Below are positions 34,401 to 47,059 of a stretch of DNA of 64,000 bases, one piece after another (position 1 is the first letter of the stretch; each line of letters opens with the position of its first letter). The notes under the pieces are model-generated. The model had not been told where the DNA came from, searched no databases, and saw nothing but the letters and a program-made list of their open reading frames with translations. The position numbers were made by a program, and so were the translations under genes. The stretch is from Ganoderma boninense (taxonomy: Eukaryota; Basidiomycota; Agaricomycetes; Polyporales; Polyporaceae), in assembly GCA_002900995.3 (NCBI GenBank), contig CM035314.1, positions 1,147,252-1,211,251 of the forward strand, read 5' to 3'.

Positions 34401-37400
34401 AGAAGCTCGACTACAACGCTGTCTCCCGGCCTCTCACAACGGAACATATGTTACAACTCCATGTCAGTCACTTCATGGAACAGGAGCCAGGAACGCGCTT
34501 GGCCGTCTTGCAATACCTCGTCAGCCATCTACTTCTTCTGACTGCTTCGATGAGGGAACAACTCCGCTCCTCTTCTATTGTCCGCGTTGATAGAGGGGCT
34601 CGCTTTCTTGCACCCAAGGACGTTGTGGATCCGGCATCTTCGATCGCAGACATAGTGCCCCTATGGGACACGAACGCGATCTTCGTCGACAACGCCATCA
34701 ATTCTGAGACAGCATTGGCGCTCGCTTCGCTCGGTCTCCTTCGTCAGGACCTCGACGTGGAATATGTCAAGGCGAGGATCATTCATGTCGCTCAATTTCC
34801 TCCCCAGAGCGAGCAAGGATTGGAGCTAGCACGCAGACTGCTCTCCGCGATGGACCGAACTGGGTTCAGGTGCCCGATCCTCCCCTACGACCGCGACCTC
34901 GCATGGATTCCCACAAATGAAGGCCTTCGGCGACCGAAGGAATGTCGTGACGAGGTACATGGTCCGCTCTGCAGCCGTGTCATGCCGATCCTCGACATGC
35001 AGCCTCCCCAGCTGCAGTCCACATTTCTACGCAAGATGCTCGGCTGGGATGAGCCGGTCGCTTTGGCTACGGTAATCGCACAGTTCAGGAAGGTTCTTTC
35101 TGAACCCCACAGCCCATCCCGCTCAGAATATCTCATTCGTTTGACTTCGGAATTCGGACGCCGGTTCGAGGAGGCGAGAACTTGTTCTGAGCTAGATGGC
35201 ATTGCCGCCACTGCGCGTGAGGTTCCATGGGTCCTTACCTCCACGGATGAACTTCAGCTACCTTCATTTGCCGTTTTTACCCTCCCGGGGCGACTGCGTG
35301 GCTTTGGTCAGATCTCGCTCGAGCTTGCCCGTCGCCCTGGAGTGAAGGAGTTTTTGAAGCGCATGGGTTGCAGTGTCAGGTATGTTCTCGTTTACCTTAT
35401 CTATGACACATGTTTGATGATCTTTTGACTCTAGTCCCACAAATGATGCAATCGTCGACCAGCTCCAGGAGCCCCTACTTGCCCAATCCATCGAGCAAGG
35501 GTCACGGAAAGCTATCGAAGACTGCGTGCAACTGCTGCAAGCTCTCGACTTTCCATCCCTCACGGCACCCCAACGAGAGAAGCTTCTAGTTCCTGGTACC
35601 GACTGCCGCCTTCACGAGATCCATGGCCTATATTACAACGATCTCGGCTCTCGTGCCTTGCGCCTTGAATCTCCCAGCGATCGTATCCAAAGTCATCATG
35701 CAATGCCCTATGAGCTTTGTGTTGCTGTGCAGATCCCGTCACTAGGCTCCTTGCATCTGCAACCCCTCGAACTTGACACCGAGAACATGCGGGAAGATTT
35801 GACCACGCGCATCGGCAATGTCCTGCGGTCATACGACATTGAACAGGCATTCAACGAATTCCTTGCCAACGCTGCTGACGCTGGAGCGAAGAAGTTCAGC
35901 ATCATGCTCGACCATGGTGGTGATCGTTGGGCACAACCTTGGGAGGTTTTGTGTCCGAACATGGCTCAGTTTTGCAGAGGTCCAGCGGTTATCGCACACA
36001 ACGACGCTGAGTTTACCATGGACGACATTCGAGGCATTTGCCGGATCGGCCGCGGCGGGAAGGAGGACAGAGAGGGGACAATCGGACGGTTTGGACTGGG
36101 GGCGCTGTCCTTTTATCATTTTTCCGAGGTACGTCGACGACCGCCAATGTCAATTCATGCTTCCAGGATTGTATTGCTAATCAAAAACTAAACATACAGG
36201 TTGCTATGATTCTTTCAGGATCGTACCTGGTATTGCTCGACCCCAGCGGCAGGTATTTACCGGAAGACTCAAGAACTAATGCGTATGCGGTCTCACTGGA
36301 TAAAATGAGGGGGTATGTCCCGTCGAAAATACGCACCATCGTCGTGTTCTGATGTCCCATTTTAGTCTTTACCCCGGCCACCTGAAGTTGTTTCACAACC
36401 TTTTCGGCTTTCAAGTTGAACATGCCCATTACAATGGGGTAAGCTTTTGTCACGGGCATCTTGCATGGCCTATGATTTGACATTCTTATCAACTGAAGAC
36501 AATCATTCGTCTGTCCTTACGTACGGAGACACAAGCTGCCAACAGCGCCCTCTCCAAGCGATCGATATCTGTTCGTGAAGTGCGTAGTATGATGGACAGA
36601 TATCACGCTATCGCAGCGCGCTCCCTCTTTTTCATCGAAGTGCTAGAGCTCACTGCGCTGGAGGCCAGAGGTTCTGGGCCAACTCTGATCTGGTCGATCT
36701 CAGCACAGCGGGAAGATGTGCTGTCCAACGAGAATGACAAACTCTCGCTCATCGGCCTCCATATAGGCTGTGGACCATTCGCTTTCCCTCGAGGCCAGGA
36801 CTCTCGATGGCTTGTCGTAAGCGCAATTATTCCCCCAGAACAAATTCCAGAACGGCTTCGCCCTGCATTCGACGAACACACTCTCCAACATCTTAGCATA
36901 GCGTTGGCCACAAGGATATCGCCCAAAGCCGTCTCCAAGGATGATTATTCCTCGCACTTTCACTTCTTTTCCTCATTGCCCCTGCCGATCCCCACATCTC
37001 TGCCTATGCATCTTCACGCGTGTTTCCTTCTTGCACCTGACAGGCGAAACATCCGCTGGGACGGAGATGGAACCCTCACTCGGGATTCTGAGTGCAACCA
37101 CTGGCTCCTCTCTACTATGATCCCTCCCCTGTATCTCCGCGCTATAGAGCTGCTTAACTTGGGCGAACGCTTCGTGTCAGAGGGGCCAACTCCCTGGCCG
37201 GTAAACATGGACCGTGACCTTGATCCCATTTCAAAAGCACTTGTGGATGCATTCTATACCGATCATCTGTCTGTGTCTAGACGACGAGTCTTTCGCAGCG
37301 TCACTGGCCGTCTACTCGATGCGTCCGAAGCGGTCATACGCGACACGAGCCAGCCGGTCGTCAAAGATGTCCTCCGCAACCTCCGTCCGGACACGCTTGT

Positions 37401-40339
37401 GGAGCTCCCTCGCCCGATCCGCTCCAAGGTCCTTGCGGTCCCATCCATCTCTCGCGTATCCCCTCAATACGTTCACGGCGTCATTGCCTCTTCTCGGGAA
37501 CAGTTCCTTGTCCTTTGCCGGAAGGACACCTCCACCACATGTGAAGTAGTGCAACGTCTAATCCAGTACATGCTTCCGGACGACCCCGAGTTGTCTATTC
37601 CCAGCGCAAGCCTTCATGGGCTCCCGCTACTTTCCCTCTCTGATGGTACCTTGGAGAACATTGAGGCTGAGGGGGAGCAAGCAAACCGGATTTATGCGGG
37701 GTCATGGGGAAGCAACGAGCCATGGCCTTTGTTCCCTGCCACCCACTTCCTCCACCCACACGTTGATCAGCAGCTCTTCCTGAACAAGGGTTGGAACATA
37801 TTTACATGGGACGAGACCGCTGTCGTTGCCCTCCTCCGGGAACGGATTCCTGAGAGTCCGCGACGCGAAGTAACAGAAGAGACGGAACGGAATTGGACCA
37901 TGTCTTTTTGGCGCTTCTTCGATCATTCGCGCTTAGACCGATCGAAGTTACTCGATGCGCTCAGCCCATTCCCTCTCATTCCCACCAATGACGAGCGCGT
38001 CTTCGTCTCCCTGGAGATCGCTACTGCTCTCCCCTCCATTTGCCTTCCCTCCCTCAGCACTGACGCTTGGTTGGTGGGCCCTTTGCAGCAAATCGGGGTG
38101 CTGATCATCAACGTCAAGTCCTCATCGATGTCAGCTCGCGTTAGGGCGACAGCAGAAGGTCTGCCTCCGATTGTCAGAGAGAGGTTGGATTCCATCTCGT
38201 TTGCCCCCACACGTGTGCTACAGGCACTTCACCACCTGAATGGCGGTGGACGTACTATTGAGACGAGATTCGGGACACTCTCTGAGGAGGCTCGGAATAA
38301 GCTGGCTCAGTGGCTCCGTGACTCTCTTGGGCTCGTACTGCCGTGGCGAACCAAGTCCACAAAGCCAGATTTTGTCAATGTCTTGCGCTATCTCCCAATT
38401 TGGCCAGCTTACCGCGGCACTGGTGGCCCCGTTCTCAAATCACTCTGTGCAGATGATGTTTGCCTCCTCCCTCAACATGCGACACCAGCGGATAGGATCG
38501 CTCCGTTCCTTCTTGCGGATCCTAAGCTCTATTTCATCGAGTACTCCGAAGATATCTCTCGTCTGGAAGTCATCGAGCCCGTCACCCTATCCAAGTTCTC
38601 AGGACTCCTCAAGTTCCCTGCCTTTTTCCGCAACGATGCCATGCTCCAGCGATATAAAGCACTGCTCGACGTCATAATCAAACTAGGTGGACAAGAAATA
38701 GGCCTTTCGAAGTCCCTGCGGGTGCCCAATCACAACCTCGAGCTGGCTACCGTCTGTTCAATGTACAAAAGTGATGTTCCTCAGTTCACTGCTGCATTCG
38801 CATACAGGAGGGACCAGATGTTCGTACACTCCCAGCTCAGCTTTTACGAGCAGAAGCTTGTCGCGTTCGGTCTTCGGGACGAGCTCAGTTTCGAGACATT
38901 CAAGGACTGCGTAGCCGCAATTGACCAGGACTTCGACGAGGCCACCCAACCCGGAGACCTGGACAGATGCCGCGTGATCTACGAGTGGTATACGACACGA
39001 CTTCCGTTCTCCGTAACAAACCCAGCCGAATGGCGCCAGCTGGATGGGTACTCCTTCATCCCAACTCGTCTATCGCGGAGGGAGGGAACCGCGACGATTT
39101 TCAACGATACTGAGTTCGCACAACCTCTTCCGCGCATTGTGTCTCCTAACCAAATCCTACGTCCCGAATACTCTGCGGTCGCGTGGACTCAGCGTGCCCT
39201 CTTTGATGGGACTCCAGACAGGAGACTATTCATGGCTGACGAGTTTGTCGGTGTACCCTCGATCGAAGAAGTGGTGCGTATATGCCATCTTGTTCGAAGG
39301 TAGTACAGCAACCCATATCTGACGCTAATATGTACGATTACTGGTAGGTGAAACACCTCCATGTACTTGCCACGAAGATTGCCCCCCGGCATTCTCGCGA
39401 CCCAGGGCTTTTGTCCGACCTCCGTGCGACATACGAGTATCTACAGAAGCGTCACGGCGAGGCGGCGAAGTTCATGCTGCGACACCGGAATGTTACGCGG
39501 CTATTCCTGAACGTGGACGATCCGAAGACGGATCGGTGGGAGTTCCTACCAGCAGCACAGATTATGTTCAACGTGCCGGACGAGGACGACCGTAGAGAGG
39601 TCCGTGCTTTCCTCCGCCCGTTCCGGGAACTCCTGCTTGCTAGCGGTGCGCACGAGATCAAGATCCCCTCGGCTCCCCCCATCGCCCCGTCCTCGCCAGA
39701 GGCTCACTTGTCCCGCTTCCGCGCGTCCTTCGACATGCAGCGACGTTCCAAGGTACTGACGGACGTCGTCTTCCGGGTTGCGGGGGCAACGGCGGCCGAA
39801 CAAGACAGGAACCACTGGGCTCATCGAGCACTGCTGGCCACGGCGAGCCAGCACTTCTACGATTCGTTTTGCGCGCAGTCGGGATTTTCTGAGAGTCGCG
39901 CGGCTTCGGCAGAGGATCCTGTCGTGATAGAGCTAGAAGAGGAGCTTGAATTTAGCTGTGTGGGGCTTGTATTGGGTGAGTCCTTCCTTGACCGTGGATT
40001 CGACCCCGAGCCTCACTACCGTTTGGGCAGACCACATCTACACTGGGCAGTTCGAACAGTCGCAAGGTCGCGAATGCCTGGTAGAATTGATGCGTCTCGC
40101 CCATCGTTGGGAGCTGGCTGATGTGCAGGCGAAGGCTGAGGCTCTCCTTGTCTCAATGATCACTCCCGGAAACTATCATGAGCGTATGTATTCTGCCACT
40201 CCTCCAACTTTGGGCTTCGCAAACTTACGGTCATTACTATGCAGTGCGGGAACAGGCGGAGGAAATCGGCGCAACTGGTCTTCTTGAGAAGATAGAGGAA
40301 TTTGAACGAGAGAATGCCTTCGTATTGGGCGGATTGTGA
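31490..40339 (+). CDS. Giant sacsin-like protein with C-terminal BTB domain; 5' third frame-broken
   Basis: Encodes about 2,700 residues of a sacsin-type protein: Hsp90-like (GHKL) ATPase modules, found in proteins that act as chaperone/scaffold factors. Module 1 (31490-32900): MTAFGEQVDLTANLASILRRYPF, ILQNSDDAGATK (the N-box), GPAFLAYNDAVFSNADW, SSKTADSEKIGKHGLGSRAYYH. Module 2 (35520-36470): AFNEFLANAADAGAKKFSIM, IAHNDAEFTMDDIRGICRIGRG, GRFGLGALSFYHFSE. A large linker at 36500-39300 follows. The C-terminus (39740-40339) is a BTB/POZ domain (LTDVVFRVAG...HRALLATASQHFYDSFC, DHIYTGQFEQSQGRECLVELMRLAHRWELADVQAKAE). The final third is clean across at least six introns. The first third is not: two extra bases interrupt the module-1 N-box near 31580, one base is missing near 31737, and further shifts occur near 33330-33365, 33722-33760 and 34106. 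It is therefore a pseudogene, an allele with multiple hits, or poorly assembled. Confidence 0.78.
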
Positions 40340-40607
40340 CACTGCGATTGAACTTGGATCACTGTAGATCGTCTGTAACGTTTCCGCGAAGGACTTGCAA
40401 TTGTTCGCTATATTCTTACCCCTCTCTCGTTTATAATGAAGCATTATGCATAGCAATCAGGTTTGTTTTCCTCGAGTCTCCCTGCGCGTTCGTCTTTGAC
40501 GACAGCGCATACGGTCGGCTTAATGATGGAAGGGATACAAATCATCAACGCTACCGATACACACGAGACAACTACACTAAATGGGCACCTTCTCTACCTC
40601 ATCACCA

Positions 40608-42222
40608 TCAACTCGTCTGCTTTGCTGCTTCTGCAGCGGAGTGTCCTCCATCTTCTGGTGGCGCGATAGTCGCGGAGCCATCTGCGGTCGCAGGGCTCGC
40701 TGCCGCATCGGAAGGCTTCGCGTTCTTGCCCTTGCCCGGTGGAGGCGGGTGGTAAACCTTGACCTGCAAAAAGCAAACGCATTCAGACACGTAAACAAGG
40801 AAGATAAGGACCGGCCGAACCTTCTTCTTTTTCTCCGGCTTCGCATTGGGATCCGGGTAAGCAAGCTTCTCGACCTTCTGCCACTCCTCGTCCGTCTCGA
40901 ACGTCGCCCGTATCGGGTCCAGCAGCCGCACGATCGCGTCCGCAACAGCCGTCTTCAAATCCTTCGGGTGCACCTTCTTCTCCTCGAAATCCTTCTTCAG
41001 CCCCTCGAAGTCCGTGTAATGCAACGGCCCGCCGTGCTCGTCCTTACGGGAGATTGAGAACACGGTGCCCGTAGGCGCACCAGCTAGCACGAATGGCGTT
41101 TGTGCCCCGACCGCGCCCTCTCCCTCCTCTGCGTCCGCACCCGTCTTTCCCGCGCTCCGCTCGATGCGGAGCTCGCTGATGGCATCAGGACGCCTTCACA
41201 AAGGACAGGACTCCGTTCTGGGAGGTGTTCCCCTCCTCACAGAATGCATTCTTAATTTTGCGGCGCACAACTTCGGGCGGGTCGAGAAAATCGATCTTAG
41301 AGTTCGGATCAGAGGACGACATCTTCCCGCCGCCGAGCCCAGGGACCATGGGGTTCATGAGGTGCGCACGCTTCGCGTATCCGAGCCGGGGGAGGTAGAG
41401 CTCCGCGAAGGTAAAGATTTTCCTCTGTGATGCGTGGGCAATCAGCGACGCGCGGATGTGTGCTTGATTACGGTACAGACCTGGTCGACACCGCCAAACT
41501 GGAAGTCACAGCCGAGGTACTGCTCGTCGAGGGCCTGCAAGCCTGGGTAGAGAAGACCGCTGAGGAGCGGGCTCTCGACCTGTTTCACGACCTCCGCGCC
41601 AGCCTTCTTGGCGTCGTGCTCGGACACGATCGCGCACAGCTTGTAGTTGTCGAGGTTGTACTCCTTTGTCAACTGGTAGGATGATCCCTCCACGAAACGG
41701 AGCTTTGAGGTGGGAATGCCGAGCGAGTGGAACACCGCAAGCAGGACTTTCTTGTAGTACTGCGTTCGATGGGCTACGAGCTCCAGAGGAGCCTTCAGGT
41801 TATCCAGGAACGCGTGGACATCTGGGCCCCAAAAATTATGATCAGTATCCAAATGTAACAAAGACGAGTTTGGTGTGCCATACCAGCCAGTAGAATGGTG
41901 ACCTCAACGCCTGCGCGGAGGAAATCGGCGATCTTCGTGAGGGGAACGAAGTAGCCGATATGGGCTGGAAGGATGCTATTAGGCGAAAGCAAGCAACGAG
42001 GACTATCCAGTATGATCACGCACGACGTCCTGTGGGTGCTGTACCTATGCAATAAATTTTAGCACGGGATAGAAGTGAGACACAAAGATGAACAAAATGT
42101 ATACCCCAGTAGCATTTGGGTGTCCTGCCCTCGGCCAATATCGACTTGATCAGGTCCGCGCCGAGGACCTCGTCTAACCTACGAGTGATGAGCTCAAACT
42201 TGTCGTCTGCTGCTGATGTCAT
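40608..42222 (-). CDS. TYS1: Cytosolic tyrosyl-tRNA synthetase (two single-base gaps)
   Basis: A class I aminoacyl-tRNA synthetase charging cytosolic tRNA-Tyr. Exons 42105-42222, 42024-42044 (21 nt), 41884-41964, 41481-41821, 40821-41424 and 40608-40763; 440 residues after correcting two missing bases. Signatures: [40 protein letters not shown] (HIGH-type motif); [77 protein letters not shown] (KMSKS-type loop); then [21 protein letters not shown] and a lysine-rich tail. At 41181-41191 the frame AAG GCG TCC TGA should read K-A-V-L-M-P-I-S-E-L; one G and one C are missing from short runs. As this gene is essential and normally single-copy, sequencing/assembly error is the best explanation. An in-frame ATG at 42288 offers a longer start, but family N-termini favour 42222. 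Confidence 0.93.
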
Positions 42223-42589
42223 GGTATCTCGGGGGTGGTGGTGGGAGGAAGGCTGAGCAGCACGGTCGATCTCACTTTTACGAGCCATCTTGACTCGATC
42301 TCAGCCACGTGTTATGATCGATTTTCCGCTTTTGGTAACTAGGTTCATAGCGTGGTTCAATCTGCACTTGTCCTCAGTAACCCAGCTCCGGCTGCACTGA
42401 CCTTTCGTCGTTTGAACTACGTCTTACGAGAAATCAGGCATTCCACCTTCCACAGCAAAGTGGATGTGGGTGTTTCTCCGAACATGCATATAGCTACATA
42501 TCTACACCACGCGAACGAACTAATGGTACTGTACACTAACTTGAGCGGTAGGCGGGGCCTCCTCGCTCATCAGTAATGGGTAAACCTGC

Positions 42590-44635
42590 TTATGATGTTG
42601 GTGTCGCAGGAGATGGACGGAAGGAGTCCCTCTTCCGGCTGTTCTTCGTCTCAACACGGACGTATTCGGACTCCTCCCGCGCCACATCCTCGTCCTTGAC
42701 TACACTCATGTAGGCCTCACCGAGGATCTGAAGGGCAATGGCGCGCAGCTGCATCTTCGAACGGGCGATAGCCGGATCTTCGAGTACGCGATCGCATGTT
42801 TCCCGGAGGACGGACTCGATCTCGAGCTTCGTACCCTGCCCCAATTGTCAATCTCCGGGGGAAATCGAATAGTGTGGTGATTCACCTTGAAGAGCGCTTG
42901 CAAACCCTTCTCCGCAGCTTGCTCCTCTAGTCGGCGCCTCTCGTCAACAGTCAAGTTGCCCGCCTTTTCGGCTGCCTGGATCTGCTCAAACACGTTCTTG
43001 AGTTCCATGGCGGCGCGCAACGTCGAGACGCTGTGTAAACGGTGTCAGACTGGCACAACGTACAGGAGAGCAACAGAGGACGCACGTTTCACTGAAGACA
43101 TGGTATTTGCCTTGTACGTTGTGTAGCCAGCCACCCATGCCGAGGAACGTCTGGTTCGAGGCGAGGCACTGCTTGCCCTTCTGCGCATACACGAACCCGA
43201 TGGCGTGCAAGAGCTCAACCCCATACGACTCCTGCTTGAGCTCCTCTGCCTCCAGCCTGCATATTGTCCGGAAGCTTTCCGTGACCTGGGCGTCATTCGG
43301 GCTCGTCGCGGACTCAGTGAATATCGAGAGCTTGCGATCCAGGTTCTCCACAAGCTTCTGCACGCGTTCTGCGCGCACGGCCGCTTTCTGCAACAGCCGA
43401 TCCGTTCACATGGGAACACCAGCCGGAGGGCAACGCCGCAACTCACCTCTGCCTGCTGCTTGCGCTGCTTCTCGTCCCGCTTCGCCTTCTCCTCTGGGCT
43501 CAGGATCTCGCGCCCCTTCGCGTCCCGCGGCACCTCCTCCTCGCCCTCCTCTTCTTGCAGTGCCGCCTTCATGTCCTTCGCAAGGCTAATGTGCCCGATA
43601 ATCGGCAGGAAGCGCTCACCGCCGAATATCGTCCCGAAGATCTCCTCCGGGTCGACGAAGCCGCCCTCGGGCGCGCTCTCCTTGGACCCGAACTCGTTGT
43701 ACTTGCGCCGGAGCTCAGAGTCTGAGAGCGTCTGGTACGCGATGGCGAATCTCTTTGAACCGCTCTTCTGCGTGCGGGTCGTCGCGGTTCTTGTCTGGAT
43801 GGCACTTGATGGCCAGTCGACCTGCGGCATGTCAGCATGGGACTTGCGGGCAGAGATGATGACACCAGGGGGAAATGGGCGGTAACGACGCTTACGGGGG
43901 CCTCGTTATGTTTCTGGACTCGACCATAGCATAGCTGACTCTTCGTAAGAACAGCGGCAGATGTTGTTCGCGTATCGGGGGCTTAAGCTGACTTGATGCA
44001 GGGCTTCTCAGGGTAAATGACGACATTCCTTTTCCGCAGCAAAACACGAGAGGAATACGACATTCAGGCGAACAAAGACCAAAGCCCTGCCCTTGAAATG
44101 TCTCCTCTAGCGAATGATTTGCGCGACAAGCAGCTTCCCGGGTGTCCCTTGGTCATAGATCCCAGGAACTACCATGAGCCTGATTGCGCACGCATGCATG
44201 CCAGTATGAAGATTCCCGGAGCCTGCCCGATTGCTTTCCGCTAGAGAACAAGAGTATAACAGACGTACGATATGCTTTCTTGATATCATCAGTGCTCGCA
44301 TCCACAGGCACGCCGAGCAAATCATAGTATCCCGTCTCCAACGGCTTCTCTTGCGTGCCGATCTTCCGCCCCTTCCTCATGGCCTGCGAGGACGATGCGC
44401 CAGCACCGCTCCCACTCGCCCCCGCGACGTTGACCTGGCTGGAATATTGGCTCGGGATCTGGGTCGGGTAGAACGCGTGTGTGATGACGGTATGGCAGCT
44501 GAAGCAGTGGACATTGAGGAGCGTGCCCGGGCGCGGTGCTGGAGTGGGGACAGGGAACTCTAGGGAGACGGAGCATTGGGAGCAGGTTGTTGGGATGTGC
44601 GGTACAAGGGGCCGAGACTGAATGGTTGCGCTCAT
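42590..44635 (-). CDS. DnaJ (J-domain) protein with X domain and N-terminal zinc ribbon
   Basis: A Caj1/Djp1-type Hsp40 co-chaperone that would stimulate an Hsp70 through its J domain. Exons 44269-44635, 43447-43821, 43086-43387, 42886-43030 and 42590-42835; 477 residues after removing one extra base. Domains: residues about 15-55, a CxxC...CxxC zinc-ribbon-like segment (CSQCSVSLEFP...HCFSCHTVI); about 95-170, the J domain ([32 protein letters not shown] with the HPD tripeptide, then RFKEIAIAYQTLSDSELRRKYNEFG); then a G-rich EEIFGTIFGGERFLPIIGHISLAKDM; then the DnaJ-X domain (ELLHAIGFVYAQKGKQCL, GGWLHNVQGKYH). The extra T lies in GAGATTCGCC at about 43748, inside the J domain, and is probably an assembly error. 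Intron 1 is 446 nt, unusually long for this genome. No CaaX box is evident. Confidence 0.92.
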
Positions 44636-45170
44636 CGCGAGTTGTGGTGTCCCAGGCAGTCCTCCTTCCCTCTTACCGTCATGAGGGACCTTCCCACGCA
44701 TAGCATCGATAATAGTTGGCGACTATCCCATAGGCTGGCGCTACAGTTGAAGATAAGGTAAGAATTAACAAACTTTGAAACCACCACTGCAAGGCGCCAC
44801 TTCGTCCGCTATGTATGTATTCCTTGGTCGACCAGGCACAGACACCGACTCCGAGTCAAGAAATGCATTGACCTGCGCGATAATGTCACATGTCAAGAGG
44901 GTACTAGTACCCCGCCGAATGCGTAACGAAACCACATCGACCATAGGTACAACATTACAGATGCGATAGGTCCACTGCGAACAATTTGCGTAAAGACGTA
45001 TCTACGATCGAGACCAATTCAATTAAGACTAATACTATGGTGACTATGAGAGCGAACTGTCATACAGTATCGCATTTAGACAATGATTTCCTCAACCTTC
45101 TGACGGTTCCCGTGTAGACCAACAGGTGAGAAGGGGAAGAACATCCGGACTTACCACTTAGGAGGCCGAA
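44636..45170. other. Intergenic, DnaJ promoter
   Basis: Contains the promoter and leader of the minus-strand DnaJ gene and the 3' end of the minus-strand MFS gene. No further gene or motif is supported. Confidence 0.4.
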
Positions 45171-47059
45171 TCAGGGCTCAACCCCCGCCGCCCGCTTCTC
45201 CTCGTCCGACGGCGGCTTGATCGGGAGCATTCCAGTGGGAGAGTACCGGCTCATCCTGCGGAGACGGTGCCCGTAGGACCTGAGGACGAACGGAATTGGT
45301 GCGAGCGCGACAGCGATGAGGCCGAGAAGCGTCGACGCCCAGTGCGGGCCGAGGACCTCGTACATCTGCGTCGCGAAGAGCGGGAAGCCCGCGCCGAACA
45401 TGGAGCGCACCACGGTCATCGCGGAGAGCGCGGACGCGGCCATGGCGAGGTACGCGTCGATCGTGTAGTTGAACAGCCCGAGGAAGAGGAAGATGATCGA
45501 GCTGCCCAAGGTCAGCCCCGCGAGCATCGGCGCCCAGTACGACACGGACGGGTACGCGGTCCAGCCGATCCAGAAGAAGGACAGGGCGAAGAGCGGCGAG
45601 GCGACCATACAGATCTCGAGGCGGTGCTCGGGCGGGACGGGGAGCGGCGAGAACTGCTTCACTTTGCGCTCGTAGCGGGGGTTGAACGCGATGAGGTACA
45701 AAACGACACCCATGATGGCACCGACAAAGATAGGGAGGAAGGTGAGGCCGACGAAGCCTGGGTTGAAGTGGTGGATTCGACCGAATATAATGGGGTATGC
45801 TTCAAACAGAAGGTAGATGCAGCCGTAGATGAACTAGAACTGAGACTTCAGTATGCATGAAGTACGAAAGGAGGAAAAGACGTACACTCATGTATAGGGT
45901 GATCGCGATGAGCATTGGCTCGAATATAAGGACGAGGAAAGGGCGAGCGAGGATATTCCCAATGCGATGAAGCTTTGTGCCCACTTTCCTTTCCATAGGG
46001 GCCCAGTATCGACTGTCTCCAGTTTCTGCACGAAGCTTCTTGGCACGTCGAACGAGGAGGACCGGCCTGGAGGATGCTTGACGTCAGAAGATGTGGAACG
46101 TACACAGGAAATCATCACGTACGCGTATGTTTCAGGGAATGTGAAGATGGTGAGGATGAGCAGAGCGGCCGCGAAGCAAGTTAACAACCAGAAAATCCAG
46201 CGCCAGGAGACGCCAGCGTTCGCCATGAAGCCACTGCAGACTGGTCCGAGTGTCGGCCCAGCGAAGGGAGCTATCGTGAAGAATGCGAGCGCTTTGCCTC
46301 GGACGTCGGCATCCCACATGTCAGAGATAACGGCCCTAAGGATCATCGTCAGTCCACAAGTAACGCGCGACGCAGTCGAGGAGATATACGGACCCACTAT
46401 TGGCGAGAGGTGCTGAAGCGAACGTTCCGCCCAAGAAGCGAAAAACGAGGACTTGAGCTGTGTTCTGGGCCAGCGCGCTACCCACTTGAAACCCAGTGTA
46501 GATGATGAAGGTGAAGACGAACACAGATTTGCGCCCAATCGTTTCTGATAGCGGGCCGAATACCAAGGGGCCGATACAGTAGCCAGCGACGAAGAGAGAG
46601 ATCACAAGTGCTCCTACTTCCCTGCTGAATCCAAATTGCTCTTCAATCTCTAGCATGAGCCCCGTCGGAGCAGACGAGGCGAATGTCCTAGGAGATGACC
46701 GGTCAGTCGTCTGCACTCTGGTAGACACGGTTTGGAACGTACGCGTTCAGGAGCAGCACAGCAGAGAGCCCTGTGACATACCACCGGTATGTCTTGGACC
46801 AACTCTTGGGATTATCGACATCGTTCGGTCCCATGCTAACCTCGAATGGATCCGGTTTGCCGCCCTCCCGGATGTTGTGGAACGCATTGTCTACTTCTTC
46901 GTCGGGTTCTGCGATGCTGGCTAGTCGATCACCAGCTGGTTCCACGATGGTTGAGATTCCGGAGCAGGAATCTTCGCCGCCGGAATTCGTCTTGTCCTTC
47001 TCCTTGTCTTGATGGGGCGAGGGTTGTTCTGGGGATGAGACGGGAGCCGCAGAATTCAT
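45171..47059 (-). CDS. MFS transporter, DHA1 drug:H+/polyamine-type (Tpo1/Flu1-like)
   Basis: A 12-helix major facilitator superfamily exporter (PF07690). Exons 46743-47059, 46394-46687, 46123-46335, 45886-46066 and 45171-45833, exactly 556 codons with the stop. The cytoplasmic N-terminus is acidic and Ser/Pro-rich, then NDVDNPKSWSKTYRW, the usual entry to helix 1. Motifs: FVAGYCIGPLVFGPLSETIGRKSVF (motif A region, DHA1-type LSExxGRR variant), FRFLGGTFASAPLANSGAVISDMW, TIAPFAGPTLGPVCSGFMAN...WRWIFW (motif C-like), FPETYAPVLLVRRAKKLR, then FIYGCIYLLFEAYPIIFG and a C-terminal half ending RRMSRYSPTGMLPI. Likely plasma membrane; substrate unknown. The frame is clean. The start at 47059 fits family N-termini. 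Confidence 0.93.

Noticed and set aside
45267..45860. Plus-strand frame of 197 codons, Glu/Arg-rich
   Set aside because: Antisense of the last exon of the MFS transporter.
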